Positions 8,475 through 16,651 of a stretch of DNA of 64,000 nt are shown one piece after another. The stretch is taken from positions 1-64,000 of the forward strand of contig DASYLJ010000095.1 in NCBI GenBank assembly GCA_036009625.1. Direction: 5' to 3'. Positions within the stretch are counted from its first letter, which is position 1, and every line of letters starts with the position of its first letter. The stretch comes from DASYLJ01 sp036009625 (GTDB lineage Bacteria > Desulfobacterota > Binatia > DP-6). The position numbers were made by a program, and so were the translations under genes. The notes beneath the pieces were generated by a model, which was given only the letters and a program-made list of their open reading frames with translations, made no database searches and had not been told where the DNA came from.

Positions 8475-9725
8475 CTAGCCCAACGCCAGTTTCGCCAGGT
8501 CGCAGCGGTGCTGAATGGTGTCGACGATGCGATCGACAATGGGCGTATCAGGGAAGGCGAGGCGCGCGCGGGCCTCATCCGCTCCGGGCGGTAGCGACGA
8601 CGCAAGTTCCACCACCCGCCGGCGCACCTGGGGTGCCGCAAGACCACAGTCCCGAGCAAAGCGTTCCCAGTGACTGGATCGGATCGACTCGAGATCGGGC
8701 TTGTTCCCGATCTTCATGGCAAAGCGCGTCGACAGCCGCGGATACGCCAGGGTGCAGAGCGCGTCATAGAGCGGCGCCAGCTCGACACCCGTGGGCCCAT
8801 AGATCAACGAGAAATTCTTGGCATGGGCATCGTTGTTTCCGATCAGGACGTTGAAGATGACGAAATCCAGCAGACGCAGCACGTCGACGACCGGGCGCGC
8901 CGCGCAACTGCGCACGAGACCGAAACACTGTGCGATCGAAGGGCCACCTTCGGCCTGATATTTCTGTTCGGGGGGAACAGCGAGCGCCTGACAGAAATCC
9001 TCTTGGTGCAGGCGCTCCAGCACGCCACTTTCCGATCGCGTTCGATCATAGCGGGTCACGACGAGATATTGTTGGTCCTCGGCCGAACCAATAGTGACGT
9101 CGACTGCGTGCAACCCGACCTGTCGTGCCAAGAGAAGACAGAACGCTTCATTCGGAACCGTCCCCTCGAAGTGTTCGATCGCCGGCTTGAGAATGTGGGA
9201 GCTCGGCGCGCCATGCAGCGGAAGGTATGTCTCTCCATCGCGCTGCAGCACGGGCACCTTCCCTTGCGCACCCGCCAACGACAGTCGCACCTCGGCGGTG
9301 CCGGCCATCAGCGGGCGTTGGGGAAGCTCACGCAACAGATGTGCGAGCTCGGCCGGGGGGAGTAGACGATAGTCGAGGGGCGTCGGCGTCGGAGGCGGAG
9401 GAGCACCGGAGGGGAGAAAGGTGATCGCGCCAGCGCAGTCGCCACCGATCGCTTCGAGCAGTGCGAAGTCGTTACCCACCGTAACGCCCACGTTGCGCGC
9501 GACAGCGGACCGCTGCCCAGCATCGGGGAGCAAACCGGCGAAGAACGGGCGACACTTCGCGTGTTCGAACGGGTCCTCACGCAACGGAAGCGATTGCGAC
9601 AGTGGATTCGGAGTGGCACCGCGCAGCCACTCGAGGGCGTACGTGAATCGCAACCGACCCGCGGCGGTGTGTACGAGATGGCCGGTCAAGCGGGTCTGGA
9701 GGTAGACATCGAGCGTTCGGGTCAT
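8475..9725 (-). CDS. hipA: HipA-family serine/threonine kinase toxin
   Basis: The 416-residue protein has the HipA fold: an N-terminal subdomain (about 1-110), the AGAQGK loop (151-156), SHILKP (176-181) in the nucleotide-binding region, the catalytic loop GNNDAHAKN (296-304, with Asp299 and Asn304) and the metal-binding Asp321 in LYDALCT. All kinase residues appear intact. Known HipA toxins phosphorylate aminoacyl-tRNA synthetases (GltX in E. coli) and cause growth arrest or persistence; the target here is unknown. The start codon overlaps the end of the antitoxin gene by 4 bases, so the two are translationally coupled under the operators at 9989-10104. Confidence 0.93.
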   Translation of the reverse strand: MTRTLDVYLQTRLTGHLVHTAAGRLRFTYALEWLRGATPNPLSQSLPLREDPFEHAKCRPFFAGLLPDAGQRSAVARNVGVTVGNDFALLEAIGGDCAGAITFLPSGAPPPPTPTPLDYRLLPPAELAHLLRELPQRPLMAGTAEVRLSLAGAQGKVPVLQRDGETYLPLHGAPSSHILKPAIEHFEGTVPNEAFCLLLARQVGLHAVDVTIGSAEDQQYLVVTRYDRTRSESGVLERLHQEDFCQALAVPPEQKYQAEGGPSIAQCFGLVRSCAARPVVDVLRLLDFVIFNVLIGNNDAHAKNFSLIYGPTGVELAPLYDALCTLAYPRLSTRFAMKIGNKPDLESIRSSHWERFARDCGLAAPQVRRRVVELASSLPPGADEARARLAFPDTPIVDRIVDTIQHRCDLAKLALG

Positions 9726-9985
9726 GAGCGCTTACCTGTGCCTGGGAGCTGGATATCCAGAGGCAACTTCACTCCAGAGGGCGGCTCGACGACGACGGAG
9801 GCACCGAGCGTCGCGAGAACCTGCAGGACTTTGGCCAGCTGGGTGGTTGGCTTTCCGCGCTCGAGGTCGATGATGAACCGGCGATTCGTGCCGGCTGCCA
9901 TTGCCAGATCGGCCTGACTCACCTTGAGAGCGCGACGCAGCGCTTGGACCGTCCGTCCAAGCTGGGTTGCCGAGGTGATCTTCAT
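9722..9985 (-). CDS. hipB: HipB-type antitoxin, XRE-family DNA-binding protein
   Basis: The 87-residue protein carries a helix-turn-helix of the Cro/C1 type (about residues 8-65; VSQADLAMAAGTNRRFIIDL). The C-terminal tail ends in PLDIQLPGTGKRS, as expected for HipB proteins that contact HipA. It is the first gene of the operon and overlaps hipA by ATGA. The nearest palindromic operator ends only 4 bases before the start codon and covers the ribosome-binding region, so autorepression is almost certain. Confidence 0.92.
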   Translation of the reverse strand: MKITSATQLGRTVQALRRALKVSQADLAMAAGTNRRFIIDLERGKPTTQLAKVLQVLATLGASVVVEPPSGVKLPLDIQLPGTGKRS

Positions 9986-9988
9986 TGT

Positions 9989-10006
9989 TGTTCCCGATCG
10001 GGAACA
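9989..10006. promoter_or_regulatory. hipBA operator O1 (perfect 18-bp palindrome)
   Basis: TGTTCCCGATCGGGAACA is a perfect palindrome 3 bases upstream of the hipB start codon, overlapping the ribosome-binding site (GGGAAC). By analogy with HipB operators, this is the site where the antitoxin, alone or with HipA, represses the operon. Confidence 0.85.
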
Positions 10007-10037
10007 TTCCGCGAAAATCGGCCAGGGTCAAGCTCGA

Positions 10038-10055
10038 TGTTCCCGGTCGGGAACA
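10038..10055. promoter_or_regulatory. hipBA operator O2
   Basis: TGTTCCCGGTCGGGAACA has perfect 8-bp arms and starts exactly 49 bp from O1. It lies where the hipBA promoter is expected. Confidence 0.85.
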
Positions 10056-10086
10056 TCAGCCGTCTGTGCCTCGGAATCTGCTCGAT

Positions 10087-10104
10087 TGTACCCGTTCGGT
10101 AACA
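10087..10104. promoter_or_regulatory. hipBA operator O3 (degenerate)
   Basis: TGTACCCGTTCGGTAACA is a weaker copy (two arm mismatches) starting again exactly 49 bp from O2. The even spacing suggests that three repressor dimers bind together. Confidence 0.75.
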
Positions 10105-10129
10105 TCGAGAGAACGGCTGTGCGGAGTGC

Positions 10130-10990
10130 CTACCCGCCCAACCGCCGCCCGCGCCCCAACGTCGACGGTACGCCGTCCGGCCAGCGCTCCCGCACTGCGA
10201 CGTCGATCTCCACCAGCCGCGTCTCCGGCAACGGATGCGACGACAGCATCTCCGGCGGATGCTGCCCCCCGCTCGCGTCCTTCAGTATCTTCATGACGTC
10301 GAGCATCGCGCGCGGGTCGTAGCCCGCGTCCGCCAGCGTCACGATGCCGTAGCCGTCCGACTCCGACTCGTCGGCGCGGCCGTACCGCAGCTGCAGCATC
10401 TGGTTCGCCATCATCGCCGCCTGGCGTGCCAGCGCGCCCTGCCCGCTGCCGTCGTCGCTGGCGACGCCGACCGCCACCGTCAGCAACTGGCCGAGCTGAC
10501 CCTTCGCCATGTGCTCGGCCCCGTGACGATGGATGACGTGACCGATCTCATGCCCGAGCACGCCGGCGAGCTCGGCCTCGTCCTGCAGGCGGCGATACAG
10601 GCCGCGCGTGATGAACACCTGCCCACCCGGTAGCGCGAACGCGTTCACCGTCTCTGGATCGGCCAGCAGGTGGAAGTTGAAGTTGTCGGCGTACGGGCTG
10701 CGTGCCGCCAGGCCCGACGTCACGAGCCGGCGACCGACCTGCGCCACCAGCTGCGCATCGGGATCGCGCGGATCGACGATGCCACCCAACTCCGCCGCCA
10801 TCTGCGGCGCCGCCTGCAGGCCGATCGCGCGCTCCTGCTCGACGCTCATCGCCACGCGCTGCTTCTCGCCCGTGACCGGATTGATCTCGGTGTTGAAGAA
10901 GTAGCCGAACAGCGCGAACACCGCGACGGCCAGCGCCATCAGGAGGCGGGCGCGTGCCAGCCCGCGCTCGCGCGCGCTACCGCGACGCAT
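10130..10990 (-). CDS. M48-family metalloprotease, membrane-anchored, periplasmic
   Basis: The 286-residue protein has one N-terminal transmembrane segment (about residues 15-32) and an M48 catalytic domain with the zinc motif HEIGH (147-151). The downstream ESESDGYG segment supplies the third ligand Glu. It resembles the protease domain of BepA/YfgC-type and stand-alone M48 proteases that clear misfolded envelope proteins, but without the TPR tail of BepA. I chose ATG 10990 because it puts the anchor at the N-terminus. It overlaps the end of msrA by 14 bases, so a shared transcript for envelope protein quality control is likely. Confidence 0.88.
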   Translation of the reverse strand: MRRGSARERGLARARLLMALAVAVFALFGYFFNTEINPVTGEKQRVAMSVEQERAIGLQAAPQMAAELGGIVDPRDPDAQLVAQVGRRLVTSGLAARSPYADNFNFHLLADPETVNAFALPGGQVFITRGLYRRLQDEAELAGVLGHEIGHVIHRHGAEHMAKGQLGQLLTVAVGVASDDGSGQGALARQAAMMANQMLQLRYGRADESESDGYGIVTLADAGYDPRAMLDVMKILKDASGGQHPPEMLSSHPLPETRLVEIDVAVRERWPDGVPSTLGRGRRLGG

Positions 10991-11636
10991 CGACGAGACC
11001 GGTCGGGCACGACACGCCGGTGCCCCCGATCCCGCAGTAGCCGCCCGGATTCTTCGCCAGGTACTGCTGATGGTAGTCCTCGGCGTAGAAGAGCTCCGGC
11101 GCCGGGATGATCTCGGTGGTGATCTCATCGTACCCCGCCGCCGTCAGCCCGCGCTGGTAGGCGTCACGCGACGCCTCCGCCGCCAGACGCTGCGACTCGC
11201 TCGTGTAGTAGATGCCCGAGCGGTACTGGGTGCCGACGTCGTTGCCCTGACGCATGCCCTGCGTCGGGTCGTGGCTCTCCCAGAAGACGCGCAGCAGCGC
11301 CTCGTAGCTGGTGACGCGCGGATCGAACACCACCAGCACCACCTCGCCGTGCCCGGTGCGCCCCGAGCACACCTCCTCGTAGGTCGGGTTCGGCGTGTGC
11401 CCGGCGGCGTAACCGACGGCCGTCGTGTAGACGCCAGGCGCCTGCCAGAACTTGCGCTCGGCACCCCAGAAGCAGCCGATCCCGAAGATCGCCGACTCGA
11501 GCCCGTCCGGGAACGGCGGCGTCATCGACGTGCCCAGCACCGCATGCTTCGGCGGTACCGGCATGCGCGTCGTACGACCCGGCAGCGCCTGGTCGGGGGT
11601 CGGGATGGTGAGCTTCCGGCTCGTGAACAAGGCCAT
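10977..11636 (-). CDS. msrA: Peptide methionine (S)-S-oxide reductase MsrA
   Basis: The 219-residue enzyme reduces methionine S-sulfoxide in proteins. The catalytic motif GCFWG is at 54-58 (nucleophile Cys55). The C-terminal GYCGIGGTGVSC supplies the resolving cysteines. Length fits the family (about 210). ATG 11636 gives the usual MsrA N-terminal extension; an upstream in-frame start adds 22 unlikely residues. No clear export signal is seen, so it is probably cytoplasmic. It is the first gene of an operon with the M48 protease and diverges from the INSIG-like gene with only 44 bp between them. Confidence 0.93.
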   Translation of the reverse strand: MALFTSRKLTIPTPDQALPGRTTRMPVPPKHAVLGTSMTPPFPDGLESAIFGIGCFWGAERKFWQAPGVYTTAVGYAAGHTPNPTYEEVCSGRTGHGEVVLVVFDPRVTSYEALLRVFWESHDPTQGMRQGNDVGTQYRSGIYYTSESQRLAAEASRDAYQRGLTAAGYDEITTEIIPAPELFYAEDYHQQYLAKNPGGYCGIGGTGVSCPTGLVDASR

Positions 11637-11680
11637 GCGCGGACCGTAGCATCGCGAGCCGGCTTGGACTACGGGGGGGC

Positions 11681-12352
11681 GTGCAGAACCGGTCCGATCC
11701 ACGCGGGGTGGGACGATGGCTTCGGGGCGGCGTGTTCCTCGCCACCGCGGGAGCCACCCTCGGCACCGCGCTCGACGCCATCCACGTCCACACCGGCGCG
11801 ACGCGCTACACCACCCCGGCGCTCTTCGGCCTCGCCTGGTGGGTACCGCTCCTGTTCGGCGCCGCCGCCGTCGCCATCGGCCTGGGACGACCCCTCACCG
11901 AGCGCATCCTGGGCACCGTCTCCCCTGCACCACGTGGCGGCCCGGTGCTCTTCGGGATGCTGCTCTTCGCGGCCGGATACGTCGTCAGCAGCGTCGGACC
12001 GGGTGGCTCGACGGGTCGCGCTGCCGCCCTCGGCGTCATCGCCGCGGTCGGCTGGATCGCCTGCGATCGTCACGTCGCCGGGCTCGTCCATGCGCTGCTC
12101 ACGGCGGCGGGAGGCGTGCTGGTCGAGGCCACGCTGGTGCGCGCTGGAGCATTCGAGCACACCCATGTCGACTTCCTCGGCCTCGCGGGATGGCTCCCGG
12201 TGCTCTACCTCTGCGCCGCCGTCGGGGTTGGCGCGCTCGGCAAACGTCTCGTCGACGGCCCGGCGCCGGCTCACTTGGTGCGCACGTCGTACACACCGTC
12301 CCAGTCCTCCGCCGGCGGCGAGGCCGACAGGGCGGTGCAGCGCCCGACGTAG
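11681..12352 (+). CDS. INSIG-like six-helix integral membrane protein
   Basis: The 223-residue protein has six hydrophobic segments (about 15-33, 49-68, 88-106, 113-128, 132-152 and 167-187). The diagnostic blocks match eukaryotic INSIG in order: WWVP at 53-56 followed by IGL-x-x-P, DR at 129-130, DFL at 164-166, WLP at 171-173 and GKRL at 187-190. INSIG retains SCAP and HMG-CoA reductase in the ER in response to sterols; a mycobacterial homologue (MvINS) is known to have the same fold. A bacterial lipid-binding sensor is therefore plausible. Starts at GTG 11681 or GTG 11708 (MGRWLRGG). Its last 82 bases overlap the convergent cyclase gene, so the polar tail may not be important. Confidence 0.72.
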   Translation: MQNRSDPRGVGRWLRGGVFLATAGATLGTALDAIHVHTGATRYTTPALFGLAWWVPLLFGAAAVAIGLGRPLTERILGTVSPAPRGGPVLFGMLLFAAGYVVSSVGPGGSTGRAAALGVIAAVGWIACDRHVAGLVHALLTAAGGVLVEATLVRAGAFEHTHVDFLGLAGWLPVLYLCAAVGVGALGKRLVDGPAPAHLVRTSYTPSQSSAGGEADRAVQRPT

Positions 12353-14451
12353 GTCTGCGCCACCGGATCGTCCGGCAGCTCGCGCAGCATCGTCGCCGCC
12401 TCGTCGAAGCGGCGCGCCCGATAGGCCGCGAGCGCGGCAGCGAAGCGCTCGACGCGCACGCGAAGGAGGCCGTCGCGATCGTCGCTGCGCCGGCCGAGCA
12501 GCTCGAAAATGCGCGTCGGCGTGCCGCGCCCGACCACCCGCACGCGATCGACCTCACGGCACACGAACTCGGCGTCGACCGCCTGCCAGGTGTTCTCCGA
12601 GAGCAGGATCCGCGTGCCGTACACCTTGTTGATGCCCTCGAGCCGCGACGCCACGTTCACGTGGTCGCCCATCGCCGTGTAGCTGAAGCGCCGCGCCGAT
12701 CCGAAGTTGCCGACCACGGTGTCGCCGCTGTCGATGCCGATGCCCATCTCGACGTGCGGCCAGCCGCGCGACGCCCACGTGCGCTGCAGGCGAGACAGCT
12801 CGACCGTCATGTCGAGCGCCGCCGCCGCAGCGCGGATCGCATGGTCGGGCGCGTCGAGGGGCGCTCCCCAGAGCGCCATCACGGCGTCACCGACGTACTT
12901 GTCGAGGAGACCGCGGTGCGTGAACACGACGTCGGTCATGGTGCCGAGGTGCTCGTTCATGAGCTGCGCCAGGTCGTCGACGGTGAGCCGCTCGGCGATG
13001 CTCGAGAAGCCGCGCAGGTCGGAGAACAGGATCGAGATGTCGCGCCGCTCGCCGCCGAGCCGCAATCGCGACGGATCCTTCGCCACCAGCTCCGTCACGT
13101 CGGGATCGAGGTAGTGACGGAAGGCGTCGCGGATGTACTTCCGCTCGCTCGCCTCGACGAGGTACTGCCGCAGCGTGCCGAGCAAGGTGCAGCCGAGGAT
13201 CGCCAGCATCGGGTAGACGGCGCCCAGCACCAGCCCGTCACGCGCGAACGCGCGCTGTGTGATCCAGAGGTAGAGCATGCCGAGTGCGAGCGCCGCGATC
13301 GGGCCCGCGATGCCGCGACGACGCAGCAGCAGCGCGATGATGGCGCCGAGCACCAGCACGATCAGCGCCTCCACCGGCACCGTCCACGGCGGCCGCCACA
13401 GGCCGCGACCGACGAGCAGGTTGTCGAGCACGTTGGCGTGGATCTCGACGCCGGCCATCGAGCCCGAGAACGGCGTCGGCCGCGAGTCGAAGCCGACGGC
13501 GGTGGGCGCCACCAGCACGATCTTGCCGTCGAGCGCGCCCGGCGGCGTGCGACCGGCGAGCACGTCGGCGGCGCTCACGTGCGGGAAGGTCCCCGGCGGA
13601 CCGCGGAACTCGATGCGCAGCTCGCCGCTGGCGTCGGCCGGCAGCGCGCGGTCGCCGACGGTGAGTGACGACACCCCCTGGTCGTCGATCGTCAGCAGCG
13701 GCGCGGCGGTTCCGAGGTAGCGCTGCAGAACGGCGACCGACAGCGACGGGGCCACCGCGTCCCCCATGCGCAGCGCCAGCGGGATGCGACGGAAGCCGCC
13801 GTCGCTGTCGGGGACGAAGTTGACGTGCCCGACCGCAGCCGCGGCGTCCTCGAGCACCGGGATGTTGCCATGGAATCGCGCCGCCTCGCGGATGGCGTCG
13901 ATCGGCGCCCCGCCGCGGAGCCGCACCGCCATCTCGGGAAAGAACGGCGTCTTGTCGCGCGGTGTCGGCAGCGGGCCCAACTCGAAGAACTCGCCCAGCA
14001 CGACACGCCCCGAGTCGCGCAGCGACGCCGCCAGGCGCGCGTCATTGCCGAGGGTGGCGCCGAGGCCGTCGAGCAGCTCGCGCGACGGACGCTTCGGCGC
14101 CGCCTCGACGGCCGCCTGCAGGCGCGCCAGATCGACGCCCGGATCGGGTTTGTCGAAAACGGCATCGAGGCCGATGACCGACGCCCCCGCCTTGGTGATG
14201 CCGTCGACGAGATCGGCCAGCTTGTTCCGCGGCCACGGCCAGCGCCCGACCTGCTCGAGGCTGGCCTCGTCGATGCCGACGATGGCGATGGCTCCCGTGG
14301 TGGGCTGCGCACCACGCACGAGATGCCGGACGTCGATCGCCTTCAGCTCGAGCTGTTCGAGCGGCGCCGGCTCGAGCAGCCGCACGCCCGCCAGCACCAC
14401 GGCCAGCCCGAGGCACAGTGCCGTGGAGCTCGCCCGCGGGAGGCGCGCCAC
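12271..14451 (-). CDS. CHASE2-domain class III adenylate/guanylate cyclase
   Basis: The 726-residue membrane protein has an N-terminal anchor (about 10-25), a periplasmic CHASE2 sensor (about 35-330; AIVGIDEASLEQVGRWPWPR is typical), three transmembrane helices (about 345-410) and a cytoplasmic class III cyclase domain (about 465-640). Both metal-binding aspartates are present, in FSDLRGF (Asp about 474) and YVGDAVMALWGAP. GNFGSARRFSYTAMGD follows, so it should be active; cAMP is the likelier product, though the substrate residues were not proved. It is the last gene of a three-gene operon, 6 bases after the FecR-domain gene. Such pairing of CHASE2 cyclases with FecR-domain proteins is known elsewhere and points to envelope sensing. 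Confidence 0.93.
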   Translation of the reverse strand: MARLPRASSTALCLGLAVVLAGVRLLEPAPLEQLELKAIDVRHLVRGAQPTTGAIAIVGIDEASLEQVGRWPWPRNKLADLVDGITKAGASVIGLDAVFDKPDPGVDLARLQAAVEAAPKRPSRELLDGLGATLGNDARLAASLRDSGRVVLGEFFELGPLPTPRDKTPFFPEMAVRLRGGAPIDAIREAARFHGNIPVLEDAAAAVGHVNFVPDSDGGFRRIPLALRMGDAVAPSLSVAVLQRYLGTAAPLLTIDDQGVSSLTVGDRALPADASGELRIEFRGPPGTFPHVSAADVLAGRTPPGALDGKIVLVAPTAVGFDSRPTPFSGSMAGVEIHANVLDNLLVGRGLWRPPWTVPVEALIVLVLGAIIALLLRRRGIAGPIAALALGMLYLWITQRAFARDGLVLGAVYPMLAILGCTLLGTLRQYLVEASERKYIRDAFRHYLDPDVTELVAKDPSRLRLGGERRDISILFSDLRGFSSIAERLTVDDLAQLMNEHLGTMTDVVFTHRGLLDKYVGDAVMALWGAPLDAPDHAIRAAAAALDMTVELSRLQRTWASRGWPHVEMGIGIDSGDTVVGNFGSARRFSYTAMGDHVNVASRLEGINKVYGTRILLSENTWQAVDAEFVCREVDRVRVVGRGTPTRIFELLGRRSDDRDGLLRVRVERFAAALAAYRARRFDEAATMLRELPDDPVAQTYVGRCTALSASPPAEDWDGVYDVRTK

Positions 14452-14457
14452 GCGCGG

Positions 14458-15315
14458 CTACTGCTTTCCGGGCGGGACCGGTGGTGTAGGCCGTTGCTGC
14501 CGGCGGAGCCGATCGATCGGCTGGTCGATGATCTGGCCTTCGGGCGGCTGGACGTCCGTGCCCGGCTGGCGCGCGGTGGCAGGGTCGCCGGTGGTGTCGC
14601 TGCCGATCTCGTTCGGATCCGGCGTCCGACGCGTGCCCGGCGCGAGCTCGCGCTCCGGTAGCTTGCCGCCGGCGAGCATCTGCGTGGCGACGTCGAGCAT
14701 GTCGACCTCGTCGCTCGTCACCGGCCGCGGCTTCGACGGCACGCCGTCGCGACCGACCTCGGTGATCTGCCCGGCGCGCACTTCGACCTCGCGGCGCCCG
14801 GCACCGTCGACGCGGCCACGCACCCACGTCACGCCCGACAGCCCGAGCACCCGCGTCAGCTCGGCGGCGAGATCGTACGCGATGACGAAGCTGGTGCCGC
14901 GCACGCCGGCGACGGCGGTCGGCGTGTTGACGTCGAAGTGCGCCCCCGGCGTGCCGTAGCGCGGCGGCACCACTGCCCGCACGGCACCGGTCACCACCGA
15001 CATCGTCGACGTGCCGCCGCTGTCGGCCACCACCTGCTCGTCGACGGAGAGCTCGCTGGCCGGGCCGAGCGTCAGCACCGAGTCGTCGCGCAGCAGCAAC
15101 TTCAGACGCGACGCCGCCTGCGTGCGCAGGCGGTCGCCCATCAGCACGGGGTCGCCGCCGGCGATGACCGCCCAGTCGGAGACACCGCGATGCATCGCTT
15201 CGGCGCGGCCCTCGAGCGCCGAGACCACGCCCACCTGCGGCTGCTGAGCCGCGGCGGAGGTCGCCAGCACGAGGGCCAGCAGCAGCACCATCGATCGCAT
15301 GCGTGTGGTGGTCAT
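14458..15315 (-). CDS. Periplasmic FecR-domain protein
   Basis: The 285-residue protein has a signal peptide (about 1-23) and a FecR domain (about 30-190): DWAVIAGGDPVLMGDRLRT, DDSVLTLGPASELSV, FDVNTPTAVAGVRGTSFVI. The C-terminal 90 residues are Pro/Arg-rich and probably disordered. FecR-type domains in this setting are not iron sensors but β-helical periplasmic partners of CHASE2 cyclases. The gene lies between the TPR/barrel gene (4 bases away) and the cyclase gene (6 bases away), so the three are almost certainly co-transcribed and may act in one signal chain from outer to inner membrane. Confidence 0.88.
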   Translation of the reverse strand: MTTTRMRSMVLLLALVLATSAAAQQPQVGVVSALEGRAEAMHRGVSDWAVIAGGDPVLMGDRLRTQAASRLKLLLRDDSVLTLGPASELSVDEQVVADSGGTSTMSVVTGAVRAVVPPRYGTPGAHFDVNTPTAVAGVRGTSFVIAYDLAAELTRVLGLSGVTWVRGRVDGAGRREVEVRAGQITEVGRDGVPSKPRPVTSDEVDMLDVATQMLAGGKLPERELAPGTRRTPDPNEIGSDTTGDPATARQPGTDVQPPEGQIIDQPIDRLRRQQRPTPPVPPGKQ

Positions 15316-15319
15316 GGCG

Positions 15320-16534
15320 TCAGTACGTCACTTCGACCGTCGCGGCCACGATCTGCCGTCGGTAGTCGAAGAGCCCGATGTTGGAGGGATTCCAGGTGCC
15401 CCAGTACGACAGGCCGACATTCACGTGCTCGCCGATGGGCCGGCGGATCTGCAACGCGATCTGGTGGAAGTCGTCGTACCGGTGCGTGCGGAAATCGACC
15501 TCGCTGTTGGGATGCGTGTAGTCGTCGTAGCGGAAGACGTAGGTGAGCGCGACGTTCGTCTGCCACCACGCCGGAAAGCCGACCCCGATGTGGAACTGGT
15601 GCGCATCGCGCGCGTAGTCGTTGCCGGCGGCGCGCGACGGTTCGTCGGCCTCGAACTGGTAGCCGGTGGTGAGGAAGCGCTGCGGATCGCCGAGGTAGAA
15701 GACCTGCGTGACGCCGGTGGCGTAGCTGGGCCCGCTGCGCACGTCCTCGAACGGCGCGGAGAGGAAGTCCTCGTGCCCGTAGCGGAAGAGCAGCTGCGTG
15801 AGGCCGGCCTTGCCCTCGAGGATGCTGGCGAAGGGCATGACCCACGGCTCCTCGAGATACGAGCTGTTGCCGAGGGCGTAGTGATCCCAGCCTGCCTGCA
15901 CGCCGAGCCACACGCGCGGATCGGGTGCCCAGCTCGCGGTGCCGCGGATGTGGTTGGCGCGGAAGTTGAAGTCGGTGACGTCGGGATGGATGCTCTGGAA
16001 CAGATCGTATTGCAGCCGCAAAAGCAGGTTGTCGCTGCGCGCGATGTCGTATCGCGCGCCGGCGCTGAACTGGAACGCGGCGGACTCCTTCACGTCGTTC
16101 GGATCGAGCTGGACGTTGGAGTCGTAGCCCACCCCGGTGCCGGCATAGACCGCCCACGGCTTGCCGCCGGGGCGTACCTCGGTGGCGGTACCACGGCCGC
16201 CGCCGCTGTCGTCGCGCGCCGCCGAGGCGATCTCGAGGCCACGCTTCGCCTCCGGGAAGTCGGGGACGAGTCGGAGGGCCTGCTGGAAGCTGTCGGCGGA
16301 TTCGTCCCATTTTCCGAGACGCCCGTACGACAGCCCGAGACCGTACTGCGCGGCCGCATCCTTCGGGTCGGCAGCCGCCGCGTCGGCGAAGAGGTTACGC
16401 GCGCTCTCGTACTGCCCTTCCTGGTAGGCGACGTGACCGCGCGCGACCAGCAGGTCGGACTGCTCGGATGCCGGTGCCGACGCCGCAGCGAACGCCATCA
16501 CGACCACTGCCGTCAGTAACGAGAGAACTCTCAT
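15320..16534 (-). CDS. TPR plus outer-membrane β-barrel protein
   Basis: The 404-residue protein has a signal peptide (1-24) and about two TPR repeats (residues 30-110; ARGHVAYQEGQYESARNLF, AAAQYGLGLSYGRLGKWDES). About 270 residues of alternating hydrophobic and aromatic strands follow, ending in VEVTY, as expected for a transmembrane β-barrel with a C-terminal aromatic. The arrangement resembles Slam (surface lipoprotein assembly modulator)-type proteins, but I cannot assign that function. ATG 16534 is chosen because it begins the signal peptide. It leads the operon with the FecR and CHASE2-cyclase genes and may be the outer-membrane part of that sensor. A 19-bp palindrome lies 78 bases upstream. 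Confidence 0.75.
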   Translation of the reverse strand: MRVLSLLTAVVVMAFAAASAPASEQSDLLVARGHVAYQEGQYESARNLFADAAAADPKDAAAQYGLGLSYGRLGKWDESADSFQQALRLVPDFPEAKRGLEIASAARDDSGGGRGTATEVRPGGKPWAVYAGTGVGYDSNVQLDPNDVKESAAFQFSAGARYDIARSDNLLLRLQYDLFQSIHPDVTDFNFRANHIRGTASWAPDPRVWLGVQAGWDHYALGNSSYLEEPWVMPFASILEGKAGLTQLLFRYGHEDFLSAPFEDVRSGPSYATGVTQVFYLGDPQRFLTTGYQFEADEPSRAAGNDYARDAHQFHIGVGFPAWWQTNVALTYVFRYDDYTHPNSEVDFRTHRYDDFHQIALQIRRPIGEHVNVGLSYWGTWNPSNIGLFDYRRQIVAATVEVTY

Positions 16535-16611
16535 CTGCTTCAGGGCGGAGCCGCGCGGCCATACCACCTCCGCCGCCAGTCCCACAAGACTCGGTTGACG
16601 ACGCCCCCCAA

Positions 16612-16630
16612 CGTCGTGGTAACCACGACG
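16612..16630. promoter_or_regulatory. Perfect 19-bp palindrome in a divergent promoter region
   Basis: CGTCGTGGTAACCACGACG has perfect 9-bp arms around one base. It sits between the divergent TPR/barrel operon (start 16534) and the large propeller gene (start 16652), about 23-35 bp downstream of a TTGACG -35-like box (16595). It is probably a shared operator; no local repressor gene is obvious. Confidence 0.6.
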
Positions 16631-16651
16631 GTCCGCGTGACGAAGTCAGCA

